Assembly: GCA_002898115.1 (NCBI GenBank)
Contig: BDTL01000238.1
Coordinates: forward strand, 1 to 28,518
DNA from: a bacterium BMS3Bbin02
GTDB lineage: Bacteria > Actinomycetota > Acidimicrobiia > Spongiisociales > UBA5794
DNA: 28,518 nt
Direction: 5' to 3'
Shown here in pieces: positions 15,917-27,986 of this stretch. Every line of letters begins with the position of its first letter. Position 1 is the first letter of the stretch. The position numbers and the translations under genes are program-made. The notes below the pieces were generated by a model, which was not told the origin of the DNA, did not search any database, and saw only the letters and a list, made by a program, of their open reading frames with translations.

Positions 15917-17362
15917 CTACGGCAGCTTGACATAGAGAAAATCCTCGGGTTTGTTCTGGATACCCTTGGACGGAGGGGCGATCCAGCTCGCATACTCACC
16001 CGCCTCGAACTTGGAGTTCATCAGACTCTCGATGTGTGCCCGATCGGCGACCGTCGGGAGCCACTCATCAACAGCAGCTTCCCATTCATCGTCGGTGAGC
16101 AACTCTCCAGTTGGCGATGTGTTGAGATCGGAGAATTCGCCGATCTCTCGGTTGAACGCAACGTGCGGCAGCCTGATCTCGAAATCGATGCCCGCGCCGG
16201 CGATCACACGATTCCAGCGAGCTACCCCTCCCTGGCAATCGTCGATAAAGTCGTCGCGCAGCCTTGCGTTGAGCGCGATGAGAGCAGGAACGTCGACCGA
16301 GCGGAAACGACCATCCACCAGCTTCATGACCGGGTAGGTATCGTTGATGAGACGATGGTCATCGTCGAGTTGTGACTCGTGGTACCGACCCTTGATCCCG
16401 GCGTTGAAGGCGTTTGCGGCGTTCGTCGACTCCTCCGATCCGAAGAGATCTAGCGTCAGAGAGAAGTGCTGGTTCGTTTTTCGCTGAACTGTCGGCAGAT
16501 CGATCACACCAAGCGGGCGAATCGCCTCGAGGTCGTACGGATCCTCGATCCCCGCCGCTTCCATTGCCTCGACCGTCGCCTGAACGACACGCCGAATACC
16601 GGTGTAGCCGACAAACATGTGATGCGCCTCCTCGGCGAGCATGAAGCGGCAGGTTCTACTTAGCGGATCGAACCCCGACTGTGCCAGTGCCTCAAGCTGC
16701 ATCTTCCCGTCGCGGTCGGTGAAGTAGGTGAACATAAAGAACGACAACCAGTCGGGCGTTTCTTCATTGAACGCGCCGAGCATTCTCGGACGATCGTCGC
16801 TTCCCGACTGGCGCTCCAATAACGCACCGGCCTCCTCGCGACCATCCCGACCAAAATACTTCTGCAACAAATAGACCATCGCCCACAGATGACGCCCCTC
16901 CTCCACATTGACCTGAAACAGGTTGCGCAGGTCATAGAGAGATGGGGCCGTTGCGCCGAGGAACCGCTGTTGCTCGACCGAAGCCGGCTCCGTGTCACCC
17001 TGGATCACAATGAGTCGTCGCAGCAGAGCGCGATATTCGCCCGGCACCTCCTGCCACACCGGCTCACCTGCGTGCTCGCCGCAGGGAATCGTACGCCCCT
17101 CGACCGCGGGCGCGAGCAGAATCCCCCACCGGTAGTCAGGCATCTTCACGTAGTCGAACTGTGCCCAACCTTCGTTCTCGACACTGACGGCGGTCCGCAG
17201 AAACACGTCCGCGGCCTGAAAACCCTCGGGTCCCATCGACATCCACCAGTCGATATAGCCGGGATGCCAAGCCTCAAGTGCGCGTCGCAGCTTCGGGTCG
17301 TCGGCTAGACCGACATTGTTCGGAATCAGGGCGTCGTAGTCAACCTTCTCTGAACTCGTCAC
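15917..17362 (-). CDS. boxB: Benzoyl-CoA 2,3-epoxidase, oxygenase subunit BoxB
   Basis: Class I di-iron enzyme that epoxidises benzoyl-CoA in the aerobic box pathway. From the GTG at 17362 it has 481 residues, close to known BoxB. Iron ligands fit Glu125, Glu155 and His158 (VEEGRHLWAM), Asp216, Glu245 and His248 (AEEAHHMFVG). These equal the Azoarcus evansii positions I recall, shifted by five. GTG follows the boxC stop by one base (TGA-C-GTG) with AAGAGGAG upstream, so it is preferred over an ATG at 17383 or a longer opening to 17431. The reductase BoxA, benzoate-CoA ligase and BoxD are not in the window, so electron supply must come from elsewhere. Confidence 0.95.
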   Translation of the reverse strand: MTSSEKVDYDALIPNNVGLADDPKLRRALEAWHPGYIDWWMSMGPEGFQAADVFLRTAVSVENEGWAQFDYVKMPDYRWGILLAPAVEGRTIPCGEHAGEPVWQEVPGEYRALLRRLIVIQGDTEPASVEQQRFLGATAPSLYDLRNLFQVNVEEGRHLWAMVYLLQKYFGRDGREEAGALLERQSGSDDRPRMLGAFNEETPDWLSFFMFTYFTDRDGKMQLEALAQSGFDPLSRTCRFMLAEEAHHMFVGYTGIRRVVQATVEAMEAAGIEDPYDLEAIRPLGVIDLPTVQRKTNQHFSLTLDLFGSEESTNAANAFNAGIKGRYHESQLDDDHRLINDTYPVMKLVDGRFRSVDVPALIALNARLRDDFIDDCQGGVARWNRVIAGAGIDFEIRLPHVAFNREIGEFSDLNTSPTGELLTDDEWEAAVDEWLPTVADRAHIESLMNSKFEAGEYASWIAPPSKGIQNKPEDFLYVKLP

Positions 17363-17363
17363 G

Positions 17364-19010
17364 TCACACTCTCCTCTTGTCATATTCGGGACGCAATCCT
17401 GTCCCGTATCGGCGCAGCGCTCCGGTTTCACCAGAAGCGCTTGGCCGTTGAAACACCCAGTTCTGCCAGGCCGTCAAGCGACCAAAGATCTTTGTCTCCA
17501 ACGTCTCAGGGCCGGGGAAACGAAGGTTCGCCTCCATTGCGGTGAGACAGTCCGGACTAAACGAGGTGCGCTCCTCAAGGATAATCCGCAGCTCGTCATC
17601 CCAGTCAATGTCGTCATAGATCTCGGTGACCAGCCCCGCCTCCATCGCGGCGTCAGCGTCGAGCCGTACGCCAATTGCATCCTCCGCGGCCCGCAATCCC
17701 TCCTCGTCGCCCCAGAATCGAGTGGCTAGACGGCTCAATCCGTTCGACATCGGGAGCACACCACGGCTCGAATCGGTGAGAGCGAGCACGGCGAGGCGGT
17801 CGTCGTCCTCAGTGGTACCAAGGAACATGTACGTCCGGTCACTCGCGAGTCCGAGCTCCGCGAGCGTTCCCCCGAAACACGACCCCGGTTCGATCAGCAC
17901 AACGATGGTACGCGACGTGACATCGAGCCGTTTGAGGACCCGTCGCCAGAACAACATCACCTCGTTGACGAACCAGTGGCCGGCGTGCTCATGAAGAAAG
18001 CGGTCGTGATCGAGAACCGCATCGAGATCTCCTTCGGTACGAATGATCCAGGTACCGATCTCCAGCTCGTTGACCCGCAGATGGAGGATGGCGTCGTCAA
18101 GTTCACGAGCTAGCCGCAGTACCCACCAGTCGGCGCCGGCCGACACCGCACCCTCGGGATCAGCAGGAGCAGAGTCGGTGGGGCCTTTGATCAGGATCTC
18201 CGCAGTTCGAGCATCACGATCGATGGTGACCGCCACAGAGGAGTAGTCGACACCATTCTCACCAAACATGCGGTTGAGCGGAGTGAGGGTGACGCCCGTG
18301 GCTTCGGCCGGCCGCAGACTGGCGTTGGCGAATTCCGCGGCCCGATCGGCAACTCGCTCGTTAAAGGTCGACCCGGGTACAAGTTCGTCGATGAGTTTCC
18401 ACTCGACCGCCCGCGAGCCCTTGATACCTTCTTCGATCGTGCAAAAGACGTCGGCTCGATCACGGCGAACGAATCGCTTGTCAACAAGGCGTGTCAACCC
18501 GCCGGTGCCAGGCAGGACCGCAAGCAGAGGGACCTCAGGGAGCGCAACGGATGCACTACCGTCATCGATCAGCATGATGTAATCGGTCGCCAGCGCCAAC
18601 TCGTAACCACCACCGGCCGCGGTGCCGTTGATCGCTGCCAGATAACGCTGCCCGGACTCGGCAGTGGCCTCTTCGATCCCGTTGCGCGTCTCGTTGGTGA
18701 ATTTGCAGAAATTGACTTTGAGAGGGTGTGGGGCCCCCGCCAACATCGAGATGTTGGCGCCCGCACAGAACACGCGTTCCTTCATCGAGCCGAGCACAAC
18801 GGCACCAACCTCGGGGTGTTCGAAACGCAGCCGTTGAATCGCGTCAGCTAACTCGATGTCCACACCGAGGTCGTAGGAGTTCAACTTAAGTTTGTAGTCG
18901 CCATGGAGCCCACCGTCGGGATCGACGTCCATGTCGAGCGTGGCGACACGACCGTCGACGGCCAATCGCCAATGTCGGTACCGATCGGGATGGGTTTGAA
19001 AATCAATCAC
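17364..19010 (-). CDS. boxC: 2,3-epoxybenzoyl-CoA dihydrolase (benzoyl-CoA-dihydrodiol lyase) BoxC
   Basis: Opens the ring of 2,3-epoxybenzoyl-CoA, releasing formate and a dehydroadipyl semialdehyde-CoA. The 548 residues contain a crotonase-like domain with RVFCAGANISMLAGAPH, a Gly-rich INGTAAGGGYELALATDY and PEVPLLAVLPGTGG. A second related domain, around LIEPGSCFGGTLAELGLASD, is also present, then the BoxC-type tail GALRRYGTGLRPEYDKRRV. The GTG at 19010 is chosen because it sits seven bases after a TATCTT -10 box, implying a leaderless mRNA; extending to 19058 would put promoter and operator inside the gene. BoxB follows directly downstream. Confidence 0.94.
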   Translation of the reverse strand: MIDFQTHPDRYRHWRLAVDGRVATLDMDVDPDGGLHGDYKLKLNSYDLGVDIELADAIQRLRFEHPEVGAVVLGSMKERVFCAGANISMLAGAPHPLKVNFCKFTNETRNGIEEATAESGQRYLAAINGTAAGGGYELALATDYIMLIDDGSASVALPEVPLLAVLPGTGGLTRLVDKRFVRRDRADVFCTIEEGIKGSRAVEWKLIDELVPGSTFNERVADRAAEFANASLRPAEATGVTLTPLNRMFGENGVDYSSVAVTIDRDARTAEILIKGPTDSAPADPEGAVSAGADWWVLRLARELDDAILHLRVNELEIGTWIIRTEGDLDAVLDHDRFLHEHAGHWFVNEVMLFWRRVLKRLDVTSRTIVVLIEPGSCFGGTLAELGLASDRTYMFLGTTEDDDRLAVLALTDSSRGVLPMSNGLSRLATRFWGDEEGLRAAEDAIGVRLDADAAMEAGLVTEIYDDIDWDDELRIILEERTSFSPDCLTAMEANLRFPGPETLETKIFGRLTAWQNWVFQRPSASGETGALRRYGTGLRPEYDKRRV

Positions 19011-19016
19011 GACGAC

Positions 19017-19045
19017 AAGATAGACTGACCGGTCGGTCAGGACAA
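19017..19045 (-). promoter_or_regulatory. boxC promoter with TetR-type operator in the spacer
   Basis: On the minus strand TTGTCC (19045-19040) and TATCTT (19022-19017) are exactly 17 bp apart. The spacer is almost entirely filled by the palindrome CTGACCGGTCGGTCAG (19025-19040, arms CTGACC and GGTCAG), a form common for TetR repressors of acyl-CoA and aromatic pathways. The start site would be the GTG of boxC. A repressor bound here would block polymerase directly. Identity of the repressor with the operon's own TetR is inferred. Confidence 0.75.
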
Positions 19046-19082
19046 GTGGGTCGCCCAAGCGTGTGCAGTGATCGCGGTCGGA

Positions 19083-20486
19083 TTAGCCGACCGAGCCTTC
19101 CATTTGGAGTTCGATCAGGCGGTTCAACTCGACGGCGTACTCCATCGGGAGTTCCTTCACGATCGGTTCGATGAAACCGGCAACGATCATCGCCATGGCT
19201 TCTTGCTCGGAGAGCCCACGAGCCATTAGATAGAACAACTGCTCGTCACCGACCTTGGAAACCGTCGCCTCGTGACCAATGTTGGTGTTCGACTCCTCGA
19301 TCTCCAGATACGGATAGGTATCGGAACGTGAATGCTCATCGAGAATCAGTGCGTCACAGCGAACAAACGAACGGGCATTTACGGCGCCATCCTCCACCCG
19401 CACCAGGCCGCGATAACCTCCGCGTCCACCATCGAGCGAGATCGACTTGGACGTGATGAGCGATGTCGTGTTTGGCGCGACGTGGACCATCTTCGCTCCC
19501 GCATCGAGCACCTGCCCCTTGCCGGCCATGGCTATTGACAACACCTCGCCGTGGGCGCCCTCTTCCATGAGCCACACAGCCGGATACTTCATGGTCAGCC
19601 GAGATCCGAGGTTGCCGTCGATCCACTCCATGGTGGCGTTCTTATAGGCGGCCGCGCGCTTGGTGACCAGGTTGAAGACGTTGGTAGACCAGTTCTGAAT
19701 GGTCGTGTAGCGACAGCGCCCACCCTCCTTGATGATGATCTCAACGACCGCTGAGTGCAGCGAGTCACTCGAGTACGTCGGCGCCGAGCAACCCTCTACG
19801 TAGTGACAGAACGCGCCCTTGTCGATGATGATCAGCGTGCGCTCGAACTGACCCATGTTCTCCGCATTAATCCGGAAGTACGCCTGCAGCGGCTGGTCCA
19901 CATGCACGCCCGGAGGCACGTAGATGAACGATCCTCCCGACCACACGGATGAATTCAACGCTGCGAACTTGTTGTCGTTCGGAGGAATGATCGTCCCGAA
20001 GTACTCCTTGACGAGCTCCGGGTAGTCACGGACCGCAGTGTCCATATCGCAGAAGATCACACCGAGCTCTTCGAGATCTTCACGGTTGCGGTGATACACG
20101 ACTTCAGACTCGTACTGTGCGGTTACGCCGGCGAGATACTTACGCTCGGCTTCGGGGATCCCGAGCTTTTCGTAGGTCTCCTTGATGGAGTCCGGAACCA
20201 TGTCCCAGTCATTGACCTGGGACTCGGTTGGCTTGATGTAGTAGTAGATGTCGTCGAAGTCGATCTCGTCGAGCAACCCGCCACCACCCCACGTCGGCAT
20301 TGGCTTGGCAAGGAACCGCTTGTACGCCTTGAGGCGGAAATTGAGCATCCACTCAGGTTCCTTCTTCATGCGTGACATCTCGCGGATGAGCGCTTCGTCT
20401 AGACCCTTTTCGGGCTTGAAGACATAGTCCTCCTCATCGGCCCAGCCGAGGGAGTACTTACCAAGATCAACATCTACAACTGACAC
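19083..20486 (-). CDS. sufB: Fe-S cluster assembly scaffold subunit SufB
   Basis: Scaffold protein on which nascent clusters form within SufBC2D. The 467 residues contain [17 protein letters not shown] near the N-terminus and [20 protein letters not shown], characteristic of SufB rather than SufD. The later motifs [13 protein letters not shown] and [31 protein letters not shown] give the usual C-terminal half. GTG start at 20486 has GGAGAGG five bases upstream. It stands alone: boxC lies downstream with its own promoter and the other suf genes are 12 kb away on the same strand. A 6-6-6 palindrome upstream (20524-20541) suggests regulation. No sufS, sufU, sufT or sufR gene is in the window. 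Confidence 0.96.
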   Translation of the reverse strand: MSVVDVDLGKYSLGWADEEDYVFKPEKGLDEALIREMSRMKKEPEWMLNFRLKAYKRFLAKPMPTWGGGGLLDEIDFDDIYYYIKPTESQVNDWDMVPDSIKETYEKLGIPEAERKYLAGVTAQYESEVVYHRNREDLEELGVIFCDMDTAVRDYPELVKEYFGTIIPPNDNKFAALNSSVWSGGSFIYVPPGVHVDQPLQAYFRINAENMGQFERTLIIIDKGAFCHYVEGCSAPTYSSDSLHSAVVEIIIKEGGRCRYTTIQNWSTNVFNLVTKRAAAYKNATMEWIDGNLGSRLTMKYPAVWLMEEGAHGEVLSIAMAGKGQVLDAGAKMVHVAPNTTSLITSKSISLDGGRGGYRGLVRVEDGAVNARSFVRCDALILDEHSRSDTYPYLEIEESNTNIGHEATVSKVGDEQLFYLMARGLSEQEAMAMIVAGFIEPIVKELPMEYAVELNRLIELQMEGSVG

Positions 20487-20523
20487 AAGAACCTCTCCGT
20501 GTTGGGCGGCGTGTTGCCTATTT

Positions 20524-20541
20524 ACACTATCGCCGTAGTGT
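20524..20541. promoter_or_regulatory. Palindrome upstream of sufB, likely operator
   Basis: ACACTA (20524-20529) and TAGTGT (20536-20541) are perfect inverted arms around a 6-bp spacer, 38 bp before the sufB start. It occupies the region where the sufB promoter should be. An ACACT-type half-site has been described for the mycobacterial suf repressor as I recall, which would suit Fe-S-responsive control; this cannot be verified here. Confidence 0.55.
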
Positions 20542-20678
20542 CATTATCGCACACCTCTACGGCTCTGGGAACCAGTCAATAAGGTACCAGGTCCGCGCCA
20601 TGACACGATCGCGACGTGACAGAGAAACGATCTGACCAAGATCCGTGGAGCGCATCATCCAGGGGGCTCCTCGTGGTA

Positions 20679-20738
20679 GATGGCCCACCGGGGTGGGTGT
20701 GGGAGTGGGGGAAGACCGTTCCAACCCGGTGGGCCATC
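20679..20738. repeat. Long hairpin with G-quadruplex-type loop in the gltB-sufB gap
   Basis: The 14-base arm GATGGCCCACCGGG (20679-20692) pairs perfectly with CCCGGTGGGCCATC (20725-20738). The start of the intervening region plus the arm end gives GGGGTGGGTGTGGGAGTGGG and two more G (20690-20711): four G-tracts of three or more with loops of 1-3 bases, a canonical quadruplex pattern on the plus strand. The structure begins 41 bp past the gltB stop, so it may act as terminator or processing site of the gltB mRNA, although no T-tract follows. The rest of the 292-bp gap (20487-20778) holds only the sufB palindrome. Confidence 0.75.
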
Positions 20739-20778
20739 ATCACTAATAACAACGTCTACCGGGCCACCGGTGTTCCCT

Positions 20779-25161
<4,383 letters not shown>

Positions 25162-25232
25162 CTCGTCACCTCCATTGCGCGTCGTTGCAAGAGCTGAGTA
25201 GCTGGTCTCCTAACGCATGAAACACATCCCCA

Positions 25233-25271
25233 ACAGTGCCTGCACTGTACGGAGTGTGCTGATATCTGCAA
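25233..25271 (-). promoter_or_regulatory. gltB promoter with overlapping palindrome
   Basis: On the minus strand TTGCAG (25271-25266) and TACAGT (25249-25244) are 16 bp apart. ACAGTGCCTGCACTGT (25233-25248, 7-bp arms with a 2-bp centre) covers the -10 and start region, a place where repressors act. Nitrogen-dependent control is a reasonable guess; the regulator is unknown. Confidence 0.5.
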
Positions 25272-25329
25272 AAAGGATGCATGGAGGAAGCGGATTCATA
25301 CAGGTATACGGTGTTCTACCCTGTGCCTC

Positions 25330-25776
25330 ATGCCTGCACTCGTCGTCGGCGCCGATACCCCCCAGGGCGCCAAGATTATTGACGCCCTCACACAGCGCGA
25401 CGGCGACCTACGTGCGTTTGTGAGCACGTCGGATGCCCGGGGACATCTCCTGGCCCGCGGGATCCCGGCAGCGAACGGCGACGTCTCGGACGGGTCCCAC
25501 GTCGGTGGTGCCGCATATGGGGCGTTCTGTGTCATCTGTGTGTCGACCGCAACACACGACGAACGCGAGCGCGCGTTCGCCGGGACGCCGGAGGCAGTCG
25601 TCGCGCAGTGGGCTGACGGGTTCAAGGATGCCGGTGTTGCACGGATAATCTGGGTCTCGTGCGATGACGTGGACGGGTCAGCGCTCGCCGACATTGGCGC
25701 AGAGTTCGTATCGATCGTCTTCGACAAAACGGCGCCCAGCCGAGTGCTCCACCTCGTCGACGCCGATACGGTGTAG
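25330..25776 (+). CDS. Short Rossmann-like protein, possible NAD(P)-binding
   Basis: A 148-residue protein starting ALVVGADTPQGAKIIDAL, reminiscent of NmrA/atypical short-chain dehydrogenase N-termini, with a second strand ending DLRAFVST and a third around NGDVSDG, then FCVICVSTATHDE and IIWVSCDD. This is the first half of the NmrA fold; the C-terminal substrate part of a typical 250-300-residue member is missing. It may be a stand-alone minimal domain or a degraded gene. No Shine-Dalgarno site precedes the ATG; TACCCT (25317-25322) could serve as a -10 for a leaderless mRNA. It is divergent from gltB and converges with the acetyltransferase gene. Coding character is good over its length. 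Confidence 0.6.
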   Translation: MPALVVGADTPQGAKIIDALTQRDGDLRAFVSTSDARGHLLARGIPAANGDVSDGSHVGGAAYGAFCVICVSTATHDERERAFAGTPEAVVAQWADGFKDAGVARIIWVSCDDVDGSALADIGAEFVSIVFDKTAPSRVLHLVDADTV

Positions 25777-25784
25777 CGAGATGA

Positions 25785-25822
25785 CGCCCCGGAGTCAGAA
25801 TACTTCCTGACACGCCGGGGCG
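25785..25822. terminator. Bidirectional terminator hairpin between convergent genes
   Basis: CGCCCCGG (25785-25792) pairs with CCGGGGCG (25815-25822), and inside it GTCAG (25794-25798) pairs with CTGAC (25807-25811) around AATACTTC. The hairpin begins 8 bp past the stop of the plus-strand gene and includes the last nine codons of the minus-strand acetyltransferase. It can serve both directions, without a strong T-tract. Confidence 0.65.
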
Positions 25823-27012
25823 GTGGCAGTGTGGAACCCCTGATGGAGGGCAAGCACAGTTGCGGGTTCGCCCACGACCCGCCCTGCAGCAGCAAGCTGG
25901 ACGGCAGAAGCACCGCCAAGGTACAACGAGCTGAGTTCGACGATCCCAAGCGAGACGTCTGCGGAGTCGTCGGACCGAACACAGCTCCCCACTCCATCTC
26001 GCACTGTGAGCCGAAAAACTCCGCCGAGCGCCGATCGAAAGGAGTCGCGGACGTCCAACACAACATCAATGTCCCGCTCATACGTGCGCGCCGCTAGCGC
26101 CGCTTCAACATCGAGGATTCGGACCCAGAGACCGTCTTCAACCTTCCTGTCGATCACCCGGTGATTGCCCACGAGATGAGGGAGAGGATCGTCTACCGGC
26201 ATTAGATGCCATTCCACTTTTGGGTACAGGTCGATCGAGGTCATAAAGCGCCACATGGTCTCGCGAGCCTGATCGTCATCGGCGTACATTTCGACGATCC
26301 TCACGGGCTCCGCGCCATCCAGAGAGAAGGTATTCGGATGACGGAACGTCGCAAGCCCTGTGAGCCGTCCCCGGCGGTGAGTACGCAGAACACGCAGTGC
26401 GGTACCCCCACCGCGGCGGTATTCGGGATCATCGAGGATCCGAGCGCGCCACCACGCCTCAGACCGGAGGTGGAGACCGGCACGACGGTGCGCTACCCGC
26501 GCACAGATCGCTTTGTAGTCATCCTCGGCATCGCCAACCTCGCTAAGCGAAACATCGTCAAGATCTCCCGATTCCGGCCATCTGAGAGCGTCGGAATCGA
26601 TGCCTGCGTGGTAATGCCAGGTCGCGACGCCATACCCGTAGCGACCGTAGATCAACGCCTCACTTGCCCACAATGCCGACAGGGACTCACCCCGTGCGAC
26701 GGCCTGATCGACAAGCGAACCCATAATCTGGTTGAGGGCGCCGCGGCGGCGGTGGGTAGGGCGAACCGAGACAGCCGACACGGCCGCCATCGGCAGAACT
26801 GCACCGCCGGGAACGGACAGAGAAGAGTCAAGAGACACACCGGTCCCGATGAGAGTCTCGCCATCCCACGCGCAGACGAACCGATCAAACGGAACAAGGG
26901 TGCGCCACGTCTCCCTAGTTTCGGGTACGGGGTTTACGCCGAATACCAAAGCAGTGGTGTCAAGCATTGCCGGGATGTCTTGTTCGGTGAGGGGGCGAAT
27001 GTCAAAAGCCAT
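25795..27012 (-). CDS. Eis-like GNAT N-acetyltransferase with SCP2-like C-terminal domain
   Basis: Acetyl-CoA-dependent acetyltransferase of the Enhanced-intracellular-survival family. From the ATG at 27012 it has 405 residues, matching Mycobacterium Eis (about 402-408). The acetyl-CoA site is VSVRPTHRRRGALNQIMGSL (81-100) and SEALIYGRYGYGVAT (117-131) carries the conserved tyrosines; a second degenerate GNAT domain follows and the C-terminal 100 residues are SCP2-like. The protein ends in Phe, as Eis does, where the terminal carboxylate is catalytic. Substrate is unknown; Eis enzymes acetylate aminoglycosides and other amines. An upstream in-frame start at 27144 would overlap the divergent LLM gene and is rejected. 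Confidence 0.9.
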   Translation of the reverse strand: MAFDIRPLTEQDIPAMLDTTALVFGVNPVPETRETWRTLVPFDRFVCAWDGETLIGTGVSLDSSLSVPGGAVLPMAAVSAVSVRPTHRRRGALNQIMGSLVDQAVARGESLSALWASEALIYGRYGYGVATWHYHAGIDSDALRWPESGDLDDVSLSEVGDAEDDYKAICARVAHRRAGLHLRSEAWWRARILDDPEYRRGGGTALRVLRTHRRGRLTGLATFRHPNTFSLDGAEPVRIVEMYADDDQARETMWRFMTSIDLYPKVEWHLMPVDDPLPHLVGNHRVIDRKVEDGLWVRILDVEAALAARTYERDIDVVLDVRDSFRSALGGVFRLTVRDGVGSCVRSDDSADVSLGIVELSSLYLGGASAVQLAAAGRVVGEPATVLALHQGFHTATAPACQEVF

Positions 27013-27099
27013 GCGGCGGAGGCTACTGGGTTGTCGATGCGATGGGGACCGAGGCGGTGCATCGATCGGGTTCGTCTCCGAGGCCCTGAAAGCCCGGTA

Positions 27100-27114
27100 G
27101 TGTCGTCCCGACAC
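27100..27114. promoter_or_regulatory. Small inverted repeat upstream of the LLM oxidoreductase
   Basis: GTGTCG (27100-27105) and CGACAC (27109-27114) flank a 3-bp centre, 19 bp before the ATG at 27134. It lies in the divergent gap with the acetyltransferase gene and overlaps a possible -10 TAGTGT (27098-27103). It could be an operator or a small leader hairpin. Confidence 0.35.
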
Positions 27115-27133
27115 CAACAAGGAACTGACTGTT

Positions 27134-27925
27134 ATGCACGACAAGGTCGAACTCGCTGTTCACATCCACCCACAACAGGCTGAGTACGCCGACATCCGCG
27201 ACGCGGTGGTACGCGCCGAAGAACTCGGCTTCGATATTGCCTACAACTGGGATCATTTCTTCCCCCTCTACGCCGATCCCGACGGCAAACATTTCGAGTG
27301 CTGGACGATGCTCGGTGCCTGGGCGGAGCAAACCTCGCGAATCAAGATCGGTGTGCTCGTCGCCTGCAATTCCTACCGCAACCCGGAACTCTTAGCCGAT
27401 ATGGCAAGAACCGTCGATCACATCTCCGGTGGACGTCTCATCTTCGGTATCGGATCCGGTTGGTTCGAACGCGACTATGACGAGTACGGCTACGAGTTCG
27501 GTACTGCCGCTGGACGACTGCGGGCTCTTGACGCAGCGCTCCCCCGGATCAAGGCGCGCTGGGCGAAACTCAATCCCCCGCCCTCTGATATGCCGATCCT
27601 GATCGGTGGCGGCGGCGAGAGGGTCACGCTGCGAATCGTTGCCGAACATGCCCACGTGTGGCACTACTTTGGTGATACCGAGTCCATGAAACGCAAGTCC
27701 GACATCCTCGATGACTGGTGCACCAAGGTCGGTCGTGACCCGAAGGAGATCCGTCGTTCGGTTGGGTTCCAGCCGGGCGAGGAAGCCGAAATGCTCAAGA
27801 TGGCCGATACCTACTATGACCTCGGCTACCGCGAGTTCACGTTCGGCATCGGCGGCCCTGATTACACCATGGACGGGGCAGCCGAGTGGCTTGCATGGCG
27901 AGACGACAAGAACGCCGGCAAGTAG
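27134..27925 (+). CDS. LLM-class F420-dependent oxidoreductase
   Basis: Luciferase-like monooxygenase family TIM barrel, 263 residues, likely using coenzyme F420H2 (or FMN). Visible hallmarks are the N-terminal strand and helix ELAVHIHPQQAEYADIRDAVVRAEELGFDIAYNWDHFF, read here as two adjoining motifs. The cofactor-phosphate region follows, with RIKIGVLVACNSYRNPELLADMARTVD and SGGRLIFGIGSGWFERDYDEYG, then PILIGGGGERVTLRIVAEHA. The C-terminus has GYREFTFGIGGP. AAGGAA lies ten bases before the ATG. Substrate cannot be told from sequence. It converges on a second LLM gene across a 52-bp palindrome, suggesting a local family pair rather than an operon. Confidence 0.9.
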   Translation: MHDKVELAVHIHPQQAEYADIRDAVVRAEELGFDIAYNWDHFFPLYADPDGKHFECWTMLGAWAEQTSRIKIGVLVACNSYRNPELLADMARTVDHISGGRLIFGIGSGWFERDYDEYGYEFGTAAGRLRALDAALPRIKARWAKLNPPPSDMPILIGGGGERVTLRIVAEHAHVWHYFGDTESMKRKSDILDDWCTKVGRDPKEIRRSVGFQPGEEAEMLKMADTYYDLGYREFTFGIGGPDYTMDGAAEWLAWRDDKNAGK

Positions 27926-27934
27926 CTACTAGAC

Positions 27935-27986
27935 CCGTTCTGGCGTCCATTTGGGCCATATATGGCCCAAATGGACGCCAGAACGG
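27935..27986. terminator. 52-bp perfect palindrome between two convergent LLM genes
   Basis: Every base from 27935 to 27960 pairs with the mirror base from 27986 to 27961 (arms of 26 bp, no loop; left arm starts CCGTTCTGGCGTCC and centre is CATATATG). It starts 9 bp after the plus-strand stop and touches the minus-strand stop codon at 27987. Position suits a bidirectional terminator, but arm length and perfection far exceed what termination needs and no T-tract follows. Confidence 0.9.

Noticed and set aside
15389..16375. 328-codon plus-strand frame
   Set aside because: Antisense to the TetR gene and boxB; no ribosome-binding site or motif.
26206..27183. 325-codon plus-strand frame
   Set aside because: Antisense to the Eis-like gene and overlapping the real LLM start in another frame.
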